A stretch of DNA of 64,000 bases from NCBI RefSeq assembly GCF_007859955.1, contig NZ_SJPR01000001.1, positions 1,493,590 to 1,557,589 on the forward strand. The letters are read 5' to 3'. The notes under the pieces were generated by a model. The model did not search any database. It was given only the letters and a program-made list of their open reading frames with translations, and had not been told where the DNA came from. The position numbers and the translations under genes are program-made. Below, one piece after another: positions 48,590-56,229 of this stretch (the stretch's first letter is position 1; each line of letters opens with the position of its first letter). The stretch is from Botrimarina colliarenosi (lineage in GTDB: Bacteria; Planctomycetota; Planctomycetia; Pirellulales; Lacipirellulaceae).

Positions 48590-50266
48590 ATGGAACTCTG
48601 GCAAATTCTCGCTGACATCGTCTGCCTTCTAACCATTTGCCTGGTCGGTGGCGGGCTTGCATCGCGGCTGGGCCAGAGCCCGCTCGTCGGCTACTTAATG
48701 GCGGGAATGCTCATTGGCGGGCCTGGCAGCCTGGGACTTGTTGGTTCTCAGCTAGAAATCGAAGCGATCGCTGAGTTGGGAGTCGCCTTGCTCCTCTTCA
48801 GCCTCGGGTTGGAGTTCTCGGTTGAACGCCTTAAGGGTCTCGGCAGCAAACCGCTCTTGGGTGGTGCGTTACAAATCTTGGTAACGCTCGCCCTCGGAGC
48901 GGCTGCTGGACTGGCGTTCGGGCTAGAAACCCAGCCCTCGCTCGCGTTGGGAGCGATGCTCACGCTCAGCAGCACTGCAGTTGTTCTGCGGATCTTGACG
49001 GAGCGTGGCGAAATCGAGATGCCGCACGGCCGCAACAGCTTGGGGGTGCTCCTTACCCAAGACATCGCTGTGGTGCCGCTCGCGGTCTTCATGACCGTGC
49101 TTGGCGAAGGTGGCTCCACAATTGAGATCGCGAAGGATGTCGGGCGGCTTTTCCTGCTGGCAGCGGGTCTCACGGCGGCGTTGTACACGCTGACCAAGAT
49201 TGCGGTGCTGACGCTCGGCACGCTGACCCTCCAACGCAATCGTGAGCTGACCGTGCTCTTCGCGACGGCGAGTGGTCTTGGTTCGGCGTGGGCCGCGCAC
49301 GAGGCCGGTATATCACCGGCTCTTGGAGCTTTTATCGCCGGGATGTTGCTAGGCAGTTCCCCGTTCGCTACCCAAATTCGTGCCGATGTTTCGACGCTTC
49401 GCGTGCTCTTGCTGACCCTGTTCTTCGGCGCCGCCGGGATGATGGCTGACCCGTTATGGATGGTCTCCCACGCCCCTGGCGTTGCGGCCGCTGCGACGGC
49501 ATTAACCGTTGGCAAGTTCGTCATCGTGACGGCGATCTTCCTCGTCTTCGGGCAGTCGTTCCGTGTGGCTGCAGCCACCGGCCTGACGCTGGCCCAGATC
49601 GGCGAGTTCGCGTTCGTGCTTGGGGCTATCGGACGGGCCTCGGGGGTAGTTTCAAGTGAGGTCTATGCGTTGGTTGTGTCGGTGACCATTGTCTCCTTCA
49701 TGCTCACGGCCATCCTTGTCCCTCGGGCTCCGTTGCTGGGCGACCGCTTGGCCCGCCTGCTTAGGCTGACTAAAGCTAACGGCGAACCGCCGGTGACTGC
49801 TCCGGTCACTGATGTCGTCGTGGTCGGTTTTGGCCCTACTGGCCAACTAGCAACGATGCCATTGATCGAATCACGATTAAAAGTGACGGTAATCGAACTA
49901 AACTACGATGGCGTCCGCCGAGCCAAGAGCTTCGGGTTCAACGCCTACGTAGGAGACGCCACTTCGGCGGAGATCCTGGAACACGCCCTCGTCGGCGAAG
50001 CCCGCCTAGTCATCGTCACGCTGCCACACTTCCGATCGACTCTCCTTATTATAGAGCTGGTTCGCTCAATGAATCCCTCTGCTACGATCCTGGCGCGTTC
50101 TCGCTACCACATCCACAGCGAAGCCCTCTTCGCCGCGGGTGCGATCATCTACGGCGACGAAGATCAGGTGGGCGAAGCGCTTAGCGACCGAGTATCTTCG
50201 TGGATTGCCGAGTCTTGGCAATCTTCGGATTCTGGTGGCGAAGCTAAGCGTTCGCCAGACGCCTAG
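48590..50266 (+). CDS. Kef-type monovalent cation:proton antiporter
   Basis: 558 residues, inner-membrane CPA2 transporter with about twelve hydrophobic segments (residues about 1-390; GYLMAGMLIGGPG, then LGVALLLFSLGLEF, then LSSTAVVLRILTERGE, then LGVLLTQDIAVVPLAV). The conserved transport Asp is in LLTQDIAV. It is fused to a cytosolic TrkA-N/RCK domain (about 405-520; VVVVGFGPTGQLA, then YVGDATSAEILEHA) that binds a nucleotide and gates transport. Probable role is K+ or Na+ efflux during acid, osmotic or electrophile stress. The tandem UspA gene is convergent, 157 bp away. Confidence 0.92.
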   Translation: MELWQILADIVCLLTICLVGGGLASRLGQSPLVGYLMAGMLIGGPGSLGLVGSQLEIEAIAELGVALLLFSLGLEFSVERLKGLGSKPLLGGALQILVTLALGAAAGLAFGLETQPSLALGAMLTLSSTAVVLRILTERGEIEMPHGRNSLGVLLTQDIAVVPLAVFMTVLGEGGSTIEIAKDVGRLFLLAAGLTAALYTLTKIAVLTLGTLTLQRNRELTVLFATASGLGSAWAAHEAGISPALGAFIAGMLLGSSPFATQIRADVSTLRVLLLTLFFGAAGMMADPLWMVSHAPGVAAAATALTVGKFVIVTAIFLVFGQSFRVAAATGLTLAQIGEFAFVLGAIGRASGVVSSEVYALVVSVTIVSFMLTAILVPRAPLLGDRLARLLRLTKANGEPPVTAPVTDVVVVGFGPTGQLATMPLIESRLKVTVIELNYDGVRRAKSFGFNAYVGDATSAEILEHALVGEARLVIVTLPHFRSTLLIIELVRSMNPSATILARSRYHIHSEALFAAGAIIYGDEDQVGEALSDRVSSWIAESWQSSDSGGEAKRSPDA

Positions 50267-50422
50267 CTAGTATTGCGTCTTTCCGATTGGCATTAGCAAG
50301 CACGTACCTCGTATACCGCAGCATACTGAGGGAAGGCGCCGTGACCACTAAACACCCCATGCTCGACAACGCAAGGATCCAACCGCACCCCGCCACCGAT
50401 TTGTCCGACGCCCGGCTGGCTC

Positions 50423-51280
50423 TCACTGCGCCAAGAAAAGCGGCAGATCGGAATGGCGTATTGTCTCTAGCATCGTGTCGCCGAGGACCTTGCGGCTGAA
50501 CAGTGTACGGTGGCTGTTGCCCATCACGATCAGGTCGGCGCCCCACTCTGCCGCCACGCCGAGAACGCCCCCTTTCGGATCGCCGGGGCGGTAGTCGCGT
50601 TCGACATCGATGCCGTGCTCTTTGAAGTAGTTGGCAGCGTCCAGCAAGTGCCGCTGGCGTCGTTCGTGGTCGTCACCAAACGCCACGATCCGCACCAATG
50701 CGTCGGGCCACAAATTCATCTGAACAAACCGCCGCATCGCCTTAGCTGACTGGGCTGAGCCACTGTAGGCGATCAGCGCACGCTGGATCGTCCGCTCGGT
50801 TGGTCCCGTTGCGATAATCGGCCTCACGCCACCCGCGATCAGCCGCACCAAAGTGTCGGCGGGGTCGTAATTCGCCTCGCCATGGACACCGTACTCGAAT
50901 AAGCCGCGGAGTCCAATGACTGTAAGATCGTGGTAACGTGCCTGTGAGACCAGGTAGTCGAACGCCTCGCTGCGTTCCTCAGTTTTGACCTGGTGCGGCC
51001 GGCCCGCCGCCTTGCACGTGTCCTCGAAATGAACGATCGCCGCTGCTACACGGTCGCGTGTCTCCGCGACCCGGTGCTCAAGCATGCCGGCCCTGGCGCC
51101 ACCGGCTCCGATCGGCGCCGACCCGAGTCTTTCCAACTGGGCAAAGTTGGCGACCGTGACGCCGGTCAACGAAGCGTCGTGCCGCGTCGCGATATCGATC
51201 GCTACACGCGTTGCGGACTCGGTGAAGCAAGTCCCTGGGACGCCGCGACCCCCCAGTCCTACCAATACACTACCAATCAT
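50423..51280 (-). CDS. tandem-domain universal stress protein
   Basis: 285 residues with two UspA domains (about 1-140 and 145-285). The second has the ATP-binding G-2x-G-9x-G-(S/T) pattern in MGNSHRTLFSRKVLGDT and the strand VLGVAAEWGADLIV before it. The first domain is more degenerate. UspA proteins bind ATP and help survival under stress. It lies convergent with the Kef-type antiporter and close to the right edge of the candidate island. Confidence 0.9.
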   Translation of the reverse strand: MIGSVLVGLGGRGVPGTCFTESATRVAIDIATRHDASLTGVTVANFAQLERLGSAPIGAGGARAGMLEHRVAETRDRVAAAIVHFEDTCKAAGRPHQVKTEERSEAFDYLVSQARYHDLTVIGLRGLFEYGVHGEANYDPADTLVRLIAGGVRPIIATGPTERTIQRALIAYSGSAQSAKAMRRFVQMNLWPDALVRIVAFGDDHERRQRHLLDAANYFKEHGIDVERDYRPGDPKGGVLGVAAEWGADLIVMGNSHRTLFSRKVLGDTMLETIRHSDLPLFLAQ

Positions 51281-51952
51281 TACACCACCTTCCAGAGCGT
51301 ATCAATAAAAGACATCGTGTCCCCATACCAAGCGACAGCCAAGCCTCGTGTCGAGGCGAGGCACCAAGCGACGCACGCCAACGCCTCGCTCACATTCTTT
51401 TACACGGAACTAACCAGGTGGTGCCACAGATGCCCATCCTTGGCGTCAAAGCGTCACCGGCGAATCCCCCGATGGTTCCCTCGTTCTCGACAAGTTCGAG
51501 TATTACCGAAACTGCGGTCGGTGGACATCACTTCCTTCAGAATCTGCTCCAGAAATGCCGCCGAGGTTGGAGCGCCCTCGCCCAGTTGGCACGGCCCCGA
51601 AATGCGACTCGGTGATCCCGACCTCAGCGGTTCCGAACTGGCCCGGACTCGCGTCGGTCCGGCACGTCTCGGAGTCGTGCAGCCACAGTCGCGTTCGTCC
51701 TCGGCGTGAAACACCAGAACGCTTTGGTCCCCCCGGCGCCCCGGCGGACTTGTTCAGCGGCGAGGCCGGGCTCAACGCTCGATTTCGCCACGTGCGCGAA
51801 ACCGAATTAATGGAAGGACCTCACGCCCCGGTCGGGGCCGCGTTCCAACTAAATGACAGATTTAGCGTGCGGCGCCGCTCATTCGCAGCACGCCCCGACG
51901 AAATCTCCCGGGGAGTTAACCCGAACGAGACGGAACAAAGCGTGCCACTAGC
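51281..51952. other. non-coding stretch next to the right tRNA-Cys copy
   Basis: 672 bases between the UspA gene and the tRNA fragment. Short overlapping frames of about 80-90 codons appear on both strands but none has family features; a remnant of a recombinase or another gene cannot be excluded. This is where an integrase would be expected for an element inserted at the tRNA, and I do not see one. Confidence 0.4.
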
Positions 51953-52000
51953 ATTGCAAATCGGACATCGTGGGTTCGACTCCCACCGACGCCTCTCAGC
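51953..52000 (+). repeat. attachment-site-like direct repeat, right copy (tRNA-Cys 3' half)
   Basis: 48 bases matching 16162-16209 with one mismatch. It contains the tRNA-Cys anticodon loop, the 3' half of the anticodon arm, the T arm and the 3' acceptor strand, but no 5' half lies upstream, so it cannot be a functional tRNA. It is followed by a terminator-like hairpin similar to, but diverged from, the one after the intact tRNA. Confidence 0.75.
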
Positions 52001-52021
52001 CGCTTTTATAATTGAGCGTTG

Positions 52022-52057
52022 GCCCCGGGGAACCGTGGTGTTTCCCGGGGGTTCTTT
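52022..52057 (+). terminator. terminator-like hairpin after tRNA fragment
   Basis: GCCCCGGGGAA (52022-52032) and TTTCCCGGGGG (52041-52051) form an imperfect stem, followed by the short T-rich tail TTCTTT. It resembles the tRNA-Cys terminator at 16214-16247 and probably represents the original downstream terminator or a copy of it. Confidence 0.55.
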
Positions 52058-52097
52058 GTGCGGGGCCGATCGGCCGCAGCGGGCGCCGCGGGCGCCG

Positions 52098-53225
52098 CTA
52101 CGCGAACCGCACGCTGTAGATTGGCGGCAAGTGCGCCGCGACGTGGCTCCAGCTCTCGCCGCCGTTGTCGCTCGTCCAGAAGCCACCGGTCGAAGAACCG
52201 AAGGCGAGTTGGTCGCCCGTGTCGTCGACGTCCAGGGCGTGGCGGAAGACGATGTCGTAGGCGTGTCGCTGGGGCAGCCCCGCTCGCAGGGCTGTGAACG
52301 TCGCGCCGCCGTCGGTGGTCTTGGCGACGGCGAGCGCCGCGTCGACGGGGTAGCGTGACTCGTCTTTGACGGCCGGGACGAACCAGGCCGTGTCAGGGTC
52401 GTTGGGGTGGACGGCGACGGCGAAACCGAAGACCGATGGCGTGACCGATTCGATCTCGGTCCAGGTGGCGCCGGCGTTGTCCGAGCGGAAGACGCCGTTG
52501 TGGTGCTGGATCCACAGCCGGTCGGGGTTCGCCCGGCAGCCGACCATGCGGTGCGGGTCTTGCGACACGGGGCTGTACTGCATGTCGGGCGGCATGAAAT
52601 CGGCGCGGAGGCCGTGGTTGTCGTTACTCCAATTGGCGCCGCCGTCGTTGCTGGTCCAGACGCCGCCGCACGAAACACCGAGGGCCAGCCGCAGGGGGTC
52701 CCGCGGGTCGACGACGATCGAATGCACGCCCGGGTCGTCCTTGCCGCCGCCGAACCATTGGTCGCGTTCGGCTCGGTCCCACAAGGAATCGACGAGCCGC
52801 CAGGTGTCGCCGTGGTCGTCGCTGCGGAAGAGGGCGCCGGGGATTGTGCCGCACCAGAGGACGCCCGGCTCGTCGGGTCCGCCCGGTTCGAGCGACCAGA
52901 TCTCGGACAATGCGGCCGGCTTCCGCGGGACGGGTTCGTCGTCGCCCCCGGGCTCGGTCGGCATCCGATCGATGACGGTCGCGCCGGCCGGGAAGGCCGG
53001 GGCGGCGATCTCTTCCCACGTCGCTCCGTAGTCACGGCTGCGGTGCAGATGGCACCCGAAGTGCCCCTCGTCGACCGCAGCGTAGGCGGCGCCGTCACGC
53101 TGGTCGACCAGCGACATCGAAAGGTTATTGCCGAGGAACGCGACCCGGTCGATGTCCCAGCCAGCGGCGCCCCGCCGGAATGTAAACAAGCCCTTACGCG
53201 TTGCGACGTCGATCCGAGTGGACAT
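52098..53225 (-). CDS. BNR/sialidase-fold repeat protein
   Basis: 375 residues without a signal peptide, so probably cytosolic. Five or six Asp-box turns (S-x-D-x-G-x-T-W) are visible: SRDYGATW, SDDHGDTW, SNDGGANW, SDNAGATW, and SDNGGESW near the C-terminus. These form a six- or seven-bladed propeller of the WD40/YVTN/BNR type often annotated as exo-alpha-sialidase. The catalytic Tyr/Glu and Arg triad of true sialidases is not obvious, so enzymatic activity is doubtful. A MoaD/ThiS-like gene lies upstream on the same strand, 45 bp away, an arrangement I recall for this protein group. Confidence 0.8.
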   Translation of the reverse strand: MSTRIDVATRKGLFTFRRGAAGWDIDRVAFLGNNLSMSLVDQRDGAAYAAVDEGHFGCHLHRSRDYGATWEEIAAPAFPAGATVIDRMPTEPGGDDEPVPRKPAALSEIWSLEPGGPDEPGVLWCGTIPGALFRSDDHGDTWRLVDSLWDRAERDQWFGGGKDDPGVHSIVVDPRDPLRLALGVSCGGVWTSNDGGANWSNDNHGLRADFMPPDMQYSPVSQDPHRMVGCRANPDRLWIQHHNGVFRSDNAGATWTEIESVTPSVFGFAVAVHPNDPDTAWFVPAVKDESRYPVDAALAVAKTTDGGATFTALRAGLPQRHAYDIVFRHALDVDDTGDQLAFGSSTGGFWTSDNGGESWSHVAAHLPPIYSVRFA

Positions 53226-53270
53226 TGGCGGCTTGCGAGTCGAAAGACATGCGATTCGAGAGAGAGGCAG

Positions 53271-53540
53271 CTAGCCCCCGGAGAGGGCCTGCATGACGAA
53301 GACTTCCGACGTCGGCGTCACCGCGTCGCTCAGACCGAGGCGGTCAGTGATAAGGCGGCCGTCAACGAAAACGGCGACGTGCCGGCGGAGCCGACCTTGC
53401 TCGTCGAGGACATAGCTCTTCAACTTGTCGCGGCCCACAAAGGCCTCGGCGAGCGCAGCGGCGACAACACCGCCGTTGACCTCGATCGGTCCGTCGGGGG
53501 CTTGGTCGCGCAGCTAGTGGGTGAACGAAACTGTCGCCAT
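53271..53540 (-). pseudogene. MoaD/ThiS-like gene with in-frame TAG
   Basis: Reading from ATG at 53540 gives MATVSFTH, then a TAG stop (53516-53514, codon 9), then 80 open codons: LRDQAPDGPIEVNGGVVAAA, a long helix region (LAEAFVGRDKLKSYVLDEQG), RLRRHVAVFVDGRL and the C-terminal VMQALSGG. The strand-helix order and the exposed Gly-Gly end are those of ubiquitin-like MoaD/ThiS sulfur carriers, which are adenylated and thiocarboxylated at the C-terminus. The stop near the start means either a pseudogene, a sequencing error or an unannotated alternative start. It lies directly before the BNR protein gene. Confidence 0.65.
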
Positions 53541-53689
53541 CGACGAACGTACTCCGGGGGGGCGGCGCAAGGCATTGGAACCTGCACCGACGGAGACGGC
53601 AACCATTTTAGAGGGCGTGCTGGGCGCCGCCGGTGACAAGAAGTTGGCATGGGGAGAGACGCCTAGCCTTCGCTATCGAAAAGCAAAGA

Positions 53690-54004
53690 TCAGCGACCGA
53701 CCTGGTCTTCCATCATCCGCCGCGCCGCGGCCTGGGCGGCGGACCAGTCGCCGGCGCGGGCGTCGTTGAGGATCGCGTCGAGCCAATCGGCTTCGCGCTG
53801 GGTGATCTCTTCCGCCTCCCGCGCCGCGCCGATCTGCACCGCAACGGGGTCGATCGCCTCGGACGTCTGCCGATTACACAGGCCGTAGAGCGTCTTCGCG
53901 AATTGATACGCCTTGGGGCTCACCTCGCCGTAGCCACAACCGGCGACGACGAGCAACGCAACCACGATGGCGAGAACGCCGCCTAATCTCTCAGAGGGTT
54001 TCAT
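53690..54004 (-). CDS. small lipoprotein of unknown function
   Basis: 104 residues. A lipoprotein signal ends VVAGC (about residues 19-23). The mature part is helical (SPKAYQFAKTLYGLCNRQTSEA, then AREAEEITQREADWLDAILNDARAGDWSAAQAAARRMMEDQ), with one internal Cys. It overlaps the end of the DUF1559 gene by 14 bp on the same strand, so the two are translationally coupled. Function unknown; a role next to the DUF1559 protein in the envelope is inference from linkage only. Confidence 0.75.
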   Translation of the reverse strand: MKPSERLGGVLAIVVALLVVAGCGYGEVSPKAYQFAKTLYGLCNRQTSEAIDPVAVQIGAAREAEEITQREADWLDAILNDARAGDWSAAQAAARRMMEDQVGR

Positions 54005-55046
54005 CGGACACCTCCCCTTCGGCGATGCTGCTGGACTCGGCCCACAGCAAGAGATTGACGTCTTCGGTGACGAACCGGACCGAGGCGTCGCCCAACGCGA
54101 CGTTGCCGCCCCCCGGGTGGTCGGCGACCATCTGGCCGACGTGGAGCGTGGGGAAGTTCACCGGGTGGATGATCGGTTGATCGGCCAGGTCGCGCTCGCC
54201 TCCCGACGGGCCGGCGTGCACCAGGACGAGCGTCGCGGCCGCGTCGTCGCCGTTGTCGGGCGTGGCGAACTTGGGCAGCGTCGTGGCGCCGGCGACGACG
54301 CCGACCCAGGTCTTGTCGCTCAGCCGTGCGGTGTGCTCGCCGAAGAAGATCGTCTTGGTGATCCCGTCGGTGATGTCCTTCAGTCGGGTGCGAGAGTTTC
54401 GATAGAACGGGCCGTCGGCGATCTTCGACACGTCGCGGTGGTGCGTGACCATCTCGGTCGTGCCGGCGTAGATGTCGGTGAAGACAAGCTGCTCGTCGGC
54501 GCCGCCGCAGGCGCCCCAGCACGACTCTTGCCCGTGGCTGGCGACATAGTGCGACCTGCCAACGCGGATCGGCTCGCCGTCACGCAAGAGCGGATTGCCC
54601 GAGTCGTCGCCCAGGGCGAAGGCGTCGGTCTCGCCGCCGACGCTCGGACAGAGCAGCGAGGTGACCGTCGCTTGGATCGTCTGGCTGAACCGGATGTCAA
54701 CGAGCGGCGCCTCAAGATCGATCTGGTCAGCGAGAGCGGTCTCTTCCAATTGCGGCAGCAAGTGAGCGGCCCAGCCCCAGCCGGGCGGGCCGTCGCCGGT
54801 CTCCGCGTCGCGATTCGGCGAAGCTTCGTCGATGACATAACCCGGCGGCAGTTGCCGGCGTGCCGACTCGTAGTTCTGCACCGCCAGGCCGAGCTGCCGC
54901 AGGTTGTTGACGCACTGCGACCGCCGCGCCGCCTCCCGGGCGGCCTGCACCGCAGGGAGCAGCATCGCGACGAGCAGGCCGATGATGGCGATCACGACGA
55001 GCAACTCGACGAGGGTAAAAGCGGAGCGTCGTGACGGGGGTGGCAT
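53991..55046 (-). CDS. DUF1559 prepilin-like protein (H-x9-D-A variant)
   Basis: 351 residues with the prepilin N-terminus FTLVELLVVIAIIGLLVAML after a short basic leader, and PAVQAAREAARRSQC behind it. The C-terminal motif reads H-PGGGNVALG-DA: the usual Gly after Asp is Ala, unlike the DUF1559 gene at 24595. Four Cys residues in the middle (SCWGACGG and others) may be disulfide-bonded. The start at 55046 gives a 9-residue leader. The lipoprotein gene overlaps its 3' end. Confidence 0.92.
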   Translation of the reverse strand: MPPPSRRSAFTLVELLVVIAIIGLLVAMLLPAVQAAREAARRSQCVNNLRQLGLAVQNYESARRQLPPGYVIDEASPNRDAETGDGPPGWGWAAHLLPQLEETALADQIDLEAPLVDIRFSQTIQATVTSLLCPSVGGETDAFALGDDSGNPLLRDGEPIRVGRSHYVASHGQESCWGACGGADEQLVFTDIYAGTTEMVTHHRDVSKIADGPFYRNSRTRLKDITDGITKTIFFGEHTARLSDKTWVGVVAGATTLPKFATPDNGDDAAATLVLVHAGPSGGERDLADQPIIHPVNFPTLHVGQMVADHPGGGNVALGDASVRFVTEDVNLLLWAESSSIAEGEVSDETL

Positions 55047-55454
55047 CGCAGACTCCGGGAAGTGTAACCAAAGCTAAAATTGGCCTCGCCCCGATTGTAG
55101 CCTTGGCGAAACCGGCGTCAAGCGACGGCTCCCCCTCCCTTTCAGGGAGGGGTTAGGGGAGGGTGAAACCGTCCAGCACAGGAAAGCTCTCCTGTCGTGT
55201 ACGCGAAGACGCTCCCCTCGCCCCTCCCCGAAAGGGAGGGGGATTTCTTCTCTCGCAATCTTTCCCGTGCTTAACCGTGTCGCATTGCCTCGCTGAGCGA
55301 GTCAACCAACCGTGAAAGAATTCCGCGAACTTCCTTTTCAATCCGCGTCATCCGCGTCCCATTCTTCTTTCTTCCATCCTAAAATCGGCGAGCCCCGCCG
55401 CCGGCGTAGCGGGCCGCCTTCGCGATCGGCCCGCCCGGCGCCACAATCGGGGGC
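55047..55454. other. intergenic region with inverted repeat, upstream of SGNH hydrolase
   Basis: No gene seen. It holds the inverted repeat at 55130-55243 and a short CCGCGTCATCCGCGT simple repeat near 55348. Both look like dispersed elements. The promoter of the SGNH hydrolase gene probably lies in the last 100 bp. Confidence 0.4.
55130..55243. repeat. inverted repeat, CCCTCCCTTTC type
   Basis: Arms 55130-55163 (TCCCCCTCCCTTTCAGGGAG and on) and 55212-55243 (CTCCCCTCGCCCCTCCCCG and on) pair in inverted orientation around a 48-base spacer. Each arm contains its own short CCCTTT/AAAGGG or CAGGGAGG palindrome. Confidence 0.6.
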
Positions 55455-56075
55455 ATGGAACCAAAGCCCTCCGAGCCGCTCCGCGTCGCCTGTGTCGGGG
55501 CGAGCGTCACCTTCGGGCGCGGGCTGCCGAACCGGCGCGTACAGTGCTACCCGGCCGTGCTGCAGCGGCTCGCCGACGAGCGGTTTGGCGCCGGCGGCTG
55601 GCTGGTTCGCAACTTTGGCTACAGCGGCGCCACGGTGTCGCGGGGGTCGAACGAGCCGTACTGGCAGACGCCGAGCTTCACCGCCGCGACGCGCTTCGAG
55701 CCGCAGCTAGTCCTGATGATGCTGGGCACCAACGACGCCCAGTTCGCCAACGAAGCGGCTCGGCAGACGTTGGCGGCTGACTTGGTGGACCTGGTCGAGC
55801 ACTTCCGCCAGTTCGGCGCCGAGGTCCTGGTGGCCGACCCGCCGCCCGCATTTCCGCCAGTCGCCGAGATTGATTTCGACGCGCTGCGGGACGAGGTCCG
55901 GCCAACGATTCGCCGCGTCGTGGGCGAGATCGGCGCCCCGCTGGTCGATTTTCTGACTCCGCTGGCCGACACCGCCGCCGACTTCCCCGATGGCCTCCAT
56001 CCGACGGCGCCGGTGGCCGAGCGGATCGCGCAGATTGCGTTTGAGGCCTTGCTGGAGCGACTGCCGGCCGGTTGA
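55455..56075 (+). CDS. SGNH/GDSL-family hydrolase
   Basis: 206 residues, a lipase/esterase-like hydrolase without a signal peptide. Block I has the nucleophile Ser17 in VGASVTFGRG, block III is the GTND stretch (MLGTNDAQF), and block V holds the catalytic Asp and His in FPDGLHPTAPVAERI. Members deacylate sugars, lipids or phospholipids. The substrate is not readable. The start at 55455 begins MEPKPSEPLRVACVG. Followed on the same strand by a large prepilin-type gene. Confidence 0.9.
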   Translation: MEPKPSEPLRVACVGASVTFGRGLPNRRVQCYPAVLQRLADERFGAGGWLVRNFGYSGATVSRGSNEPYWQTPSFTAATRFEPQLVLMMLGTNDAQFANEAARQTLAADLVDLVEHFRQFGAEVLVADPPPAFPPVAEIDFDALRDEVRPTIRRVVGEIGAPLVDFLTPLADTAADFPDGLHPTAPVAERIAQIAFEALLERLPAG

Positions 56076-56229
56076 GGGCAGGCTGGTGGGGCGCCCGAGG
56101 CTAGCGCCGGCGGCTCGAGAGGGGCCGCGTAACTCTTTCTTGACCAATGTGTTACGGCGTGTTGCAATGGAAGGGCTTGGGTCTTTCAGGGGCTTTTCTG
56201 CGCCCGAGCACAGGCCGGAGAAGCGCCAC

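Noticed and set aside
51951..52000. A second tRNA-Cys gene
   Set aside because: Only the 3' half is present; the 5' acceptor strand, D arm and 5' side of the anticodon stem are missing, and the remaining anticodon-stem side carries a mismatch to the intact copy. Treated as an attachment-like repeat.
52098..53225. A true exo-alpha-sialidase
   Set aside because: Asp boxes are present, but the Arg triad and catalytic Tyr/Glu are not evident and there is no signal peptide.
53967..55034. Plus-strand frame opposite the DUF1559 gene
   Set aside because: The minus-strand frame has an unmistakable prepilin N-terminus; the plus-strand product shows no features.
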